Assembly (NCBI RefSeq): GCF_003597395.2
Contig: NC_133771.1
Location: forward strand, 59,319,572 to 59,383,571
DNA length: 64,000 nucleotides
DNA from: Chelonoidis abingdonii
Lineage: Eukaryota; Chordata; Testudines; Testudinidae
Direction: 5' to 3'
Under the pieces are notes generated by a model. The model was not told where the DNA came from, made no database searches, and was given only the letters and a program-made list of their open reading frames with translations. The translations under genes and the position numbers were made by a program. This document shows positions 47,873 through 57,653 of the stretch, piece after piece. Within the stretch, counting starts at the first letter, position 1. Every line of letters begins with the position of its first letter.

Positions 47873-48324
47873 TTTGAAACACAAAATAACCCTTTTTATA
47901 TCAGGTTATTATTTTATTTAAGAAGGCCCATTGTATTGATTTTATTTATTATTTTAGACTCAATTTTAATTATTGCTTTAATTTTTGTTTATATTAATGT
48001 TTTGTATTTAGAAAATATTTTCTTGTCATGGCTCAAGTTATAAGTTTGCATAATTTAATAAATGCATGTACTATGCAAAAATCAGAAGCTAAGACAAAAG
48101 CTGCAGATTCAGTACTGATTGTGGAAACTCAGTAATATTTTTTGAGGTAGGGGCCATGTCGTCCTGTATGATTGTATAGCATGTCCCACAATAGAGTGTG
48201 GATCCTGGTTGGAGTCATTGGGTGCTATAGAAATAGGAATAATTAATTATGATAAAAAAGAACCTTTCTCATAAAGTGCAGTCCATCTGTCCATCCCACC
48301 TGACTTCCAGAGAGGCAACTGAGA

Positions 48325-48712
48325 GATGGACCTTACACTCCCCCCAGATGATGATGTAGTTGTTTGGATCTTGGGTTCATCCATGACATCATCTTTTTGT
48401 CTGGCAGGCAGAAAAAAGTATTTGATTGCTTACTGCTGCTTGATACATTCACTAAGTAGCAGAGTTCCATTGCTAGTCTCTTTCCCAGTCCCATGCTGTC
48501 CAATTGCATGCCGCCAGATTGCCCCATTACTTCCAACTTTTGCATTAAAGTCCTCCGTGATAATTCGTTTATCTGACACCAGTGTAGACGTGATGAATTG
48601 GTCTAAGTCACCGTAGCACTTTTCTTTCTCATAGTCAACATTTGTCATGGTAGGAGCATAAGTGCTGGTGATAAACATACTGTTTGTTTCAATGGCAACC
48701 GTAGAACCCTAA
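48325..48712 (-). mobile_element. Non-LTR retrotransposon endonuclease fragment
   Basis: The minus strand gives an 82-residue frame with STYAPTMTN, then TEDFNAKVG, then a WRHAIGQHGTG stretch and NGTLLLSEC. This is the order seen in APE-type endonucleases of LINEs (YAP, then GDFNA, then HG.G and a LL..C segment); here the usual Gly before Asp is replaced. A second frame to the left holds SWMNPRSKQLHH, the following endonuclease motif, after a frameshift. No reverse transcriptase is nearby. Confidence 0.7.
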
Positions 48713-50610
48713 GATGAACACTTATGCTTCCCTCTGCGCATTCACTTGACTAGCTGTAAACATTAATATAACAACTTTCTAGTTGTTAAATAGTTCTAAG
48801 ATTATAGATATTTTATGAGACAATGATCTTAGCAACTTTATGATTCCACACATTGAACACACTTACAAACAGTAACATTTTCCAGATTCTTCATATTAAA
48901 TATTTTATTGTCGTTTCTTTCCAGCTGTGCGGCATCTTCAAATGATAAATTTTATTCAGAATATTTTCTTTTTACATTGGCTGACTCTGTGTAAACATGC
49001 CCTTTTATATGTTTAGACAATAAAACACCAGTCCACTTTACTTTCATGCCTGTGGCTTGCTTCTCTGCCCCTTATATGCAAATTTTCTGGGAGGATGATG
49101 TCAACCCTGACAACTGGCTGATTTTGACCATTTTTTGAGTCCAAGGATATACTTTCCAAATCAGAAGCTGGCCTTTCAAGGAAAAGTAGACTGTGTCCCT
49201 TGAAGTGTGGAACAGTAAGTGTTGATCTCAGTATAATGTGTGCTGCATGCTTCACTTAGGAGCAGTGCCAGGGTGGGAGCAAATTATAATTATAGGCCCC
49301 AGTTCAGCAAAGCACATGTTTAAATCTGACTACTGAATAGAGATGGTTTGCAAACTGTGATCCTAATTTAACGTTTTGAAGGTTTTAGTTAAGAGCGCTG
49401 TCTTCTTGGGGAGGAATAGGTCCAGGATGGGGGAATAAGCATAAGCTAATGCTTGCCTATTACTCCATTACAGCCTGCATGAGTGACTAAAAAATAATAA
49501 CTTTCAGCGGTGTAATGTGGGGAAAAAACATGCAACATATACTCTTTTAAATTAGTTTAGATATTTAATCATTTTCATTTTAGACTGATTTTCAGGGTTT
49601 AATCTGTAGAAATCTGGCACAAAATACAATAAAGCCCCCCCCCCCCCGCCCAGTATCAGCATAAGCAACCATAAAGTAGTTAAAATTCTCAGGACTATTC
49701 TTGAAAAAATCTCATGTAAAATGAGTTGGGGTGAAAGCATTATTCATAATACTTAAGTATCTGTTGTCTCAGTGTTGTTCACTGAGAAGATACAGAATTC
49801 CAAATCATGCAAGCCACTCTGCATGGGCAGACCTTTGAGCTCACATTGATTCCTTTAGAAGTCAATGGGTTGACACAGGAGACCTCCCACATGGAGCAAC
49901 TTGCAGGATCAAAGTTGAGCTCTGAAAGTTAGCTCTTAACCATATTTAACCAGATACAGTTATTTCAATAGCTAGCCTTTTGTTAACTTGGTTCTTTTAT
50001 TGATAACACATCTATAAATTGACGATCTTTCATCTCTCCAAATGTGCTGTTTTCATTAACATTAAGCATTTCTTCCTTTTATTTTTAATTTTGTAGTAAT
50101 GTTTTTAGCAGATGCCACTTCCTTTTGTGTGTTTTTTTTAAGCTAGTTGATGAGAATTTTTCTCTTCATGTCACAATGAAAGAAAGAGCAAACTTCTATC
50201 TTAATCCATCAATCTATATATTCTTGACCATAAAAACGCTAAATTAGCCGCTAGATGGAGCCTATGGAATGTAATTTTCAACTAGCACATTAAATAATCA
50301 TATAATACAATTCTAGTAAGTATCTGTTTCTGTTACCAAAGATAATATCTCTGCAAACGTAGGCACGTCTTCATACTTTAGTTGTTAAACATAAGGCCTC
50401 CATGTGCACTCTACCACAGTGTTACATTCCTCCTATTGGGTCACTTCCATATTTGGAAATTACATTCACAGGCCTGGGTTTGCTTAACTGTACAATAGTA
50501 CTTGTTTGTTACATGGGAGTTCAGCTAAAGAGAAAATCATTAAGCCTTCAGTATAACAGAAACATATAGTCAGTGGCAAGAAAAAGTTAGTTTTGTTTAA
50601 GGACTATGGA

Positions 50611-50790
50611 CCAAATTTTCAAAGGTATTTAGGCACTTAAAGATGCAGGTAGGTGCCTAATGGGATTTTCAGAAGTGCCTAGGTACCTAACTTCCTATTA
50701 ATTTCAAAAGGAGTTAGTTGCCTAGGCACTTTTGAAAAGCCCACTAGGCACCTATCTGGATCTTAGGTGCCTAAACACTTTTGAAAATCT
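50611..50790. repeat. Palindromic MITE-like repeat
   Basis: 'ccaaattttcaaaggtattt' plus 'aggcac' on the left mirrors 'aggtgcctaaacacttttga' on the right, with further inner mirror blocks ('gtgcctaggtacctaactt' and 'gttgcctaggcac'). Family and target duplication are unresolved. Confidence 0.55.
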
Positions 50791-51417
50791 AACCCGATGG
50801 ACTTAAAATACGTATTTCAATCCAATTTTTGAGTTTATGGTGTGTTACCTAATTCATAATATACAAACATTTAATGAAAAACATACTTAATTTACTATGC
50901 TATCTGCTTCTACAACTAGAATGCAATAAAGAAAATGAATGTTTTGTGTTATCATTAGGGTTGTCAAGTGATTAAAAAATTAATCATGATTAATCGAGCA
51001 ATTAAAAAAATTAATTATGATTAATTGTGCTGTTAAACAACAATAGAATACCATTTATTTTAAATAGTTTTAGATGTTTACTACATTTTCAAATATGTTA
51101 ATTTCAATTACAAAACAGAATACAAAGTGTACAGTGCTCACTTAATATTTTTGATTACAAATATTTGCACTGTAAAAAACAAAAAAATTGTATTTTTCAG
51201 TTCACCTCTTACAAGTACTATAGTGCAGTGTCTTTATCATGAAAGCTGAACTTAAAAATGTAGAATTATGTACAAAAAACTGCACTCAAAAACAAAACAG
51301 TATAAAACTTTAGAGCCTACAAGTTCAGTCAGTCCTGTTTCTTGGTCAGCCAATCACTCAGACAAACAAGGTTGGTTACAATTTGCAAAAGATAATGCTG
51401 GCTACTTCTTGTTTACA

Positions 51418-51617
51418 TGTATCAGAGGGGTAGCTGTGTTAGTCTGAATCTGTAAAAAGCGACGAGTTCTGTGGCACCTTATAGACTAACAGAAGTATTG
51501 GAGCATAAGCTTTTGTGGGTGAATACCCACTTCATCAGATGCAAGCTTATGCTTATATGGAAGTTTATGCTCTAATACGTCTGTTAGTCTATAAGGTGCC
51601 ACAGGACTCTTTGTCAT
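51418..51617. mobile_element. PLE palindrome inserted in the hAT, 12-bp TSD
   Basis: The 12-mer ttcttgtttaca is directly duplicated at 51406-51417 and 51618-51629. The left arm is a PLE 3' end in minus orientation; the right arm ('gtctgttagtctataaggtg' and 'ccacaggactctttgtc') is in plus orientation. The two arms can pair over about 55 bases. The left arm holds a nearly complete hammerhead-like motif. Confidence 0.88.
51499..51541 (-). other. Hammerhead-like motif, copy in the hAT-nested PLE
   Basis: On the minus strand: CTGATGA, one extra A, stem arms GTGGGT and ACCCAC with a four-base loop, AAAA where GAAA is expected, then AGC-TTAT-GCT followed by C. The G-to-A change in GAAA would inactivate a hammerhead, and no convincing stem I is seen. 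It is a motif call and not a demonstrated RNA. Confidence 0.4.
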
Positions 51618-53009
51618 TTCTTGTTTACAGTGTCACCTGAAAGTGAGAACAGGCATTTGCATGGCAGTGTTGTAGCTGGTGTTGCAAGATATTTACATGC
51701 CAGATGTGCTAAAGATTCATATGTCCCTTCATGCTTCAACCACCATTTCAGAGGACATGCTTCCATGCTGATGATGGGTTCTGCTTGATAACAATCCAAA
51801 GCAGTACAGATTGATGCATGTTCATTTTCATCATCTTAATCAGATGCCTCCAGCAGAAGACTGATTTTCTTTTTTGGTGGTTTGGATTCTGTAGTCTGCA
51901 TCAGTGTGTTACTCTTCTTAGACTTCTAAAAGCATGCTCCACACCTCATCCCTCTCAGATTTTGGATGGCACTTCAGGTTCTTAAACCTTAGCTCGAGTG
52001 CTGTAGTTATTTTTAGAAATCTCACATTGGTACCTTCTTTGCGTTTTTTCAAATCTGCTGTGAAAGTGTTCTTTAAATGAACGTGTGCTGAGTCATCATC
52101 CGAGACTGGTATAACATGAAATATATGCAAAATCTGGGTAAAACAGAGCAGGAGACATACAGTTCTTCCCCAGGAGTACAGTCACAAGTTTAATTGATGC
52201 ATTACTTTTTTAACAAGAATCAACAGCATGAAGTATGTCCTCTGGAATGATGGCTAAGGCATGAAGGACCATACAAATGTTTATCATATCTGGCATGTAA
52301 ATGCAATGCCGGCTACAAAAGTGCCATGAGAATGCCTGTTCTCACTTTCAGGTGACACTGTAAATAAGAAGCAGGCAGCAGTATCTCTAGTAAATGTAAA
52401 CAAATTTGTTTGTCTTAGTGATTAGAAGAATAAGAAGTAGGACTGAATGGACTTGTAGACTCTAAAGTTTTACACTGTTTTGTTTTTGAGTGCAGTTATG
52501 TAACCAAAAAAATCTACATTTGTAAGTTACACTTTCAAGATCAAGAGATTGCACTTCAGTACTTACATGAGGTGAATTGAAAAATACTATTTGTTTTGTT
52601 TATCATTTTTACAGTGTATATATTTGCAATAAAAAAATAATATAAAGTGAGCACTGTGCACTTTGTATTCTGTGATGTAATTGAAATCAATATTGAAAAT
52701 GTAGAAAAACATCCAAAATATTTAATAAATATCAATTGGTATTCAATTTTTTTAATTGTGATTAATTTTTTGAATTAATCTCAAATGTTAACTGTGATTG
52801 ACAGCCTTAGTTATCATGCCTTTTCACTTGAAAAAAAATGCTATTCAAACTAATTTTGCTGTTGTACAAAGTTAAAGTTTTAGCACATGAAGTTTTTATG
52901 ACATTCGTAACACTAGATTTTGGTAAATGTGTATGCATACTTGAATACTTTACATTGTACCTAGGTATTTCAAATTTCATGATTTGTAGAACTGAGGCTT
53001 CTTCCCAGA

Positions 53010-53224
53010 CAGGGCTGGCTCCAGGCACCAGCCCAGCAAGCAGCTGCTTGGGGCAGCCAACGGTGAGGGGCTGCACATCTGTGTCTTCAATGGCAATTCG
53101 GTGGTGGGTCCCTCACTTCCTCTCAGAGGGAAGGACCAGACACCAAATTGCCACCGAAGACTGAAGCAGTGGCGGTAGAGCTGCAGATCGCAATTGCGGC
53201 GGCAAAAAACCTGGAGCGGCCCTG
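53010..53224. mobile_element. Non-autonomous hAT MITE
   Basis: The ends 'cagggctggctccagg' and 'cctggagcggccctg' are inverted. The flanking 8-mers ttcccaga and ctcccaga match at 7 of 8. The interior contains 'gcaattcggtggtgggtcc' and related blocks also found in the MITE at 8822, so the two families are related. Confidence 0.85.
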
Positions 53225-54618
53225 CTCCCAGAGTATACTGTAATCTATAATTAACAGTTCAAGTCAAGTGAACATAAAATTTTGCAAATTTTGGCTTTGT
53301 GAAACATTTGGAAGTCAGTCAAATACTGAGCATTCAAAAATATTGAATGGGTAGAAGAGTCATACCTGCATTGTACCAGAGTGCTGGCTTAAGAGGCACT
53401 GAACCGGCTCAGAACTTGCTATCATAGCTCCCATCAAGGGGAAGTGGCTGGAGCTGGCAGGGTGTGGCTCATTAGAGGAGCCTGAGAGCAATCGCCTGTG
53501 AGCCTGCTGAGAGGAAGGCCTATAAGGCTAGCAGGAAGGAAGTAGGAGGGGGGAACAGGAAAGGGAGAAGTGAGGGTCTGTTGCTCCCAGCTGCTGTAAG
53601 AGCAAGCTGTTCCCTAAGGGGCTACCAGACTGGTATTGAATTGTATATAGCTGTATATACGTGGTGGTGGGAAAATACTGGGAAATAAAAGGGCACTGGT
53701 GTGTGAAAGAGTGGTCTCCAGCAAATTTGTAATGTGAACAACGAAGCGCTCGTCTACACCCATCCCCAGTGTGAGGGGAAAGATGTCAGAGGCATTTGAT
53801 GTGTGAGGTTGGGTAAATCAGGGGAAAGGAAGAGGCATGTGAGAGTGGATCTTTGTTAACCCAAATCTCCACTGGAGGGACCTTTTCCTAGTGGGAAAAG
53901 TTAGAGCTGATCTTGTGTAGCTCTGAACTTGCATAGAACTCAGTGGATGAGGATCAGGGAGCCACGTCTCACTTTGCAACCCCTCTTCTATACACGTCAA
54001 CCTCTGGGCAGCGTGGAGAATCTGCTGCAAAGTATCCGGTATTGGTATCCAAGCTTTGAAGCAGATCAGTACTGCAGTTTTACCAATACTAAAGGGCTCA
54101 GATATGGTAAAATCAAACTGAATACCTATTATTCATGAAATATTCATATCCTTTGTGTGGCTGACCAGCTCCTGCCGTAAATGGACTTGACAGAGTAAGC
54201 TAAGAACGGAAACATAATCATAGTTTTGAATTTCATTGCTTTTGTGGGTTTAGTCAAACTCTTTTTATTATATTGTGTATGTTTATATTAGGCAAATTAT
54301 AATCAGGTCACGACAGCTATTCTTCAAAATCTAGTCTTCAAAATCCAAGAAGTATTATTGATCATAAATCCTGATCTGTGAAAATCTGCACTTTAAGGGT
54401 GATTTCTTGATGCAGAAGTTTAAACAACAAATATGGGCAGCAGTCAAAGTCTCTCGAAAGGCTGTAAATGGCTTTTCTGGGAAGAGGCAGATAGACGTAG
54501 ACTATCAGGACTAGGGGTAGTATCTGAGAGTTCTACCTCCTCTTATATGTGCAATTTCAACTATTATCAGTGTAGCTAACCATGTTCAAGCATTTTTCAG
54601 GGTTCTCACCACCACTAG

Positions 54619-55184
54619 TGTTGTGGGCAGATAAACTGCTGAGGCAAACAACAACAGTGGTAGTAGTCCGTTGCCCGGAGTGCTTCAGCTCCAATAAACA
54701 CACCGAGTGGGAGAAAACAGCAAGGTTTATTTGAGATCTCAAAGTGGTGCTGGGAGACTTGACATGCCTCAAATCCAGCACCCCTAAAACAAGCAGTCTG
54801 TTCCTTTATATCCATGAGAACTTTTCTCGCTGACAAGCAAGCCCCCGTTTCCCCTCCCTCTCCCCCTTGTAGAGTTACATTGAACAGTTGATTAAAGCTG
54901 GCATGAATTATGACCTTGTCTTTGTAAACCATTATCTCCCCTCCCTTGACCAAAAGTATGCAGGCTTCATTATTTCTGCTCCATACCAGTCTGAGCAGCC
55001 TCACAACAGATAAGGCTGCGGACACCTGGCCTTTTGTTTATTTATTGGTCTGCTAGGTCAATTAGAGTTTAACATGGACGGACTCTTGCTCATGAGAGGC
55101 CTAAGGGAAAACTCCATATTCTTATAGCCTTTACCTTTTAAAATTACTTAGAATAATGCTTAGTGACACTTAGTGGCCTCAACA
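54619..55184 (-). mobile_element. Solo LTR of an ERV-like element
   Basis: The ends are 'tgttgtgggcagataaactg' and 'agtggcctcaaca', with the 4-mer ctag on both sides (54615-54618 and 55185-55188). On the minus strand, 'ggatataaaggaacagactg' is a good TATA box and 'ctcaaataaaccttgctg' about 75 bases downstream a good polyadenylation signal. No coding region is present. Confidence 0.7.
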
Positions 55185-56518
55185 CTAGGGCAGATTTAAC
55201 ACAGGTGGAATCTTTGCTCTGTTTAAACGTATTAAGATTTCCAGTATAAGGGCAGAGCAGGCAACTTGTCCTTTCCACAGAGACAAATCTCTTTCATAAA
55301 TCAATCATACCAAAAAGTTGGGTAGCTTTTGTCATATAACTAAAACAACAATGCATAGTTTTAAACCTCATAGCAACAGAAAGCTTCTTGGTTTATTCTT
55401 AATCACAGTAGCAGTTCCTCTAAAAGCAGACATGAGGGAGGCATTTATTTCTACCACGAAAGGTAATGTAGAGTTACAACGAGGAAAATTCCTTTTTTAT
55501 TTTTGGAAGGCTTGCCTTAGTGTGGTGTTTTTTCTTAATGAGTTAGGGCAGAGTTTATAGTTTTATTTTCTCTTCAGTTTTTTCTTGATGAACTCTAATC
55601 TTTCTGTAGCTTTCTTTCCTAAAATCTCCTTTAGAAGGATAAATAAAAATATTAACCTATGGCACATTGTTATAATTTTAGTTGTCTGCGTGTGTGCCTA
55701 ATTGTAGTTTGACCTAGAAAATTATCATAAGGATTAAGACATGTATTTCGTGACAACGTTTACTAACAAACAAGCAAAAAACTAGTATTAAACCCTACAT
55801 AAAAAAAAGCATCATTCATTGACTCAGAGCGTAAATGAAGTTTAAAAAAATTAAAAAATGCTATTTAATAGAAGTTAGCCTGATGAAACCAGGTCAACAG
55901 ATATTGCTACTGGGATCTCTAAATTGAATCTGAAATGTTTAGGGTTGAGGAATGGCAACAAAATACATTAATTAACAATAATGTAATAATGTATTTATGG
56001 TAACCCAGATTATGTTGTCAGTATTATCAGCTCTTAATAATGAGCATGCATGATCCTTTTAGTATCTAAAAATCCCTCTTTAAAAAATTTCTTCAGAGCT
56101 CCATTGAATTTAAATGTTCAAATAATTTTCTGCCTGATCAAAATATTTGCAATCTATTTTAGATTTATTTTTATAATCCCATTGAATTGAGTGGGATTAC
56201 ACAGGTTTAAAATCAGATCAGAACTCAGTCCAGTGCAGTTTATAAGAACATAAGAACGGCCATAATGGGTCAGACCAAAGGTCTGTCTAGCCCAGTATCC
56301 TGTCTTCCAACAGTGGCCAATTCCAGGTGCCCCATAGGGAATGAACAGAACAGGTAATCATCAAATGATTCATTCCCTATCACTCATTCCCAGTTTCTGG
56401 CAAACAGAGGCTAGCGACACCATCCCTGCCCATCCTGGCTAATAGCCATTGATGGACCTATCCTTCATGAACTTATCTAGTTCTTTTTTGAACCCTGTTA
56501 TAATCTTACAGACGTTTT

Positions 56519-56558
56519 GGAGCATGAGCTTTCGTGGGTGAACACCCACTTCATCAGA
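56519..56558 (-). other. Hammerhead-like motif with intact GAAA
   Basis: On the minus strand: CTGATGA (56557-56551), extra A (56550), stem arms GTGGGT (56549-56544) and ACCCAC (56539-56534) with loop GTTC, then GAAA (56533-56530), then AGC-TCAT-GCT (the stem III arms, counting the last A of GAAA) and C as the expected cleavage position. Stem II is a perfect 6-bp helix. Departures from a hammerhead are the extra A after CTGATGA and the lack of an obvious stem I. Confidence 0.45.
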
Positions 56559-57006
56559 TGCATGTAGTGGAAATTTCCAGGGGCAAGTATATATATTCAA
56601 GCAAGCGAGAGATAATTAGGTTAGTTCAGTCAGGGAGGATGAGGCCCTGTTCTAGCAGTTGAGGTGTGAAAACCAAGGGAGAAGAAACTGGTTCTGTAGT
56701 TGGCAAGCCATTCACAGTCTTTGTTCAATCCTGAGCTGATGGTGTCAAATTTGCAGATGAACTGAAGCTCAGCAGTTTCTCTTTGAAGTCTGGTCCTGAA
56801 GTTTTTTTGCTGCAGGATGAATCCAGCAAAACCTCGATCCACCTGCCACATACTACACCAGCGACATCATCATAGGACCTAACCAGACACCAACACACCA
56901 TCACCGGTTCATTACCTCAGTCCACCCAATTAAATAATCCATCATACCACAATGCCCTCTCTAGTATATGCCAAACTGGACAGTCTCTACGGAAAAAGCA
57001 TAAATG

Positions 57007-57619
57007 NNNNNNNNNNNNNNNNNNNNNNNNNNNNNNNNNNNNNNNNNNNNNNNNNNNNNNNNNNNNNNNNNNNNNNNNNNNNNNNNNNNNNNNNNNNNNN
57101 NNNNNNNNNNNNNNNNNNNNNNNNNNNNNNNNNNNNNNNNNNNNNNNNNNNNNNNNNNNNNNNNNNNNNNNNNNNNNNNNNNNNNNNNNNNNNNNNNNNN
57201 NNNNNNNNNNNNNNNNNNNNNNNNNNNNNNNNNNNNNNNNNNNNNNNNNNNNNNNNNNNNNNNNNNNNNNNNNNNNNNNNNNNNNNNNNNNNNNNNNNNN
57301 NNNNNNNNNNNNNNNNNNNNNNNNNNNNNNNNNNNNNNNNNNNNNNNNNNNNNNNNNNNNNNNNNNNNNNNNNNNNNNNNNNNNNNNNNNNNNNNNNNNN
57401 NNNNNNNNNNNNNNNNNNNNNNNNNNNNNNNNNNNNNNNNNNNNNNNNNNNNNNNNNNNNNNNNNNNNNNNNNNNNNNNNNNNNNNNNNNNNNNNNNNNN
57501 NNNNNNNNNNNNNNNNNNNNNNNNNNNNNNNNNNNNNNNNNNNNNNNNNNNNNNNNNNNNNNNNNNNNNNNNNNNNNNNNNNNNNNNNNNNNNNNNNNNN
57601 NNNNNNNNNNNNNNNNNNN
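57007..57619. other. Assembly gap (613 N)
   Basis: An unbroken run of N lies inside the head-to-head PLE insertion. The bases next to it are GIY-YIG coding on the left and a PLE hairpin arm on the right, so the missing part should be the rest of the PLE 3' portion. The true length is unknown. Long frames translated as X across it are meaningless. Confidence 0.99.
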
Positions 57620-57653
57620 GTGGGTATTCACCCGTGAAAGCTCATGCTCCAAA
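57620..57653 (+). other. Partial hammerhead-like motif cut by the gap
   Basis: On the plus strand: GTGGGT, loop ATTC, ACCCGT, then GAAA and AGC-TCAT-GCT followed by CC. The preceding CTGATGA should lie in the gap. The stem arm ACCCGT differs by one base from the other copies (ACCCAC), which would weaken stem II here. Confidence 0.35.

Larger units (their letters stand above)
50956..52809 (-). mobile_element. Fold-back hAT transposon with remnant transposase
   Basis: The ends 'tagggttgtcaa' and 'ttgacagcctta' are inverted, and the 8-mer gttatcat is directly duplicated at 50948-50955 and 52810-52817. On the minus strand a frame at 51799-51614 encodes the hAT C-terminal dimerisation segment (CPLKWW, then SLAHLACKYLATPATT and CLFSLSGD). 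A second frame at 52130-51918 holds SDDDSAHVHLKNTFTADL and a charged stretch upstream of it. Both outer arms (about 50956-51710 and 52285-52809) are long inverted copies, so the 3' end of the transposase gene is present at both termini facing each other. The N-terminal and catalytic parts are absent. A PLE fragment lies in the left arm. Confidence 0.88.

Noticed and set aside
53390..53725. A solo LTR with TATA-like 'cctataaggcta' and 'ggaaataaaagg' signals
   Set aside because: Layout is suggestive, but I found neither clear TG...CA ends nor a target duplication, so it is only mentioned in the intron entry.
56630..56851. 73-residue minus-strand frame as a host gene
   Set aside because: It is the C-terminal end of the PLE GIY-YIG protein, cut off by the inversion junction.
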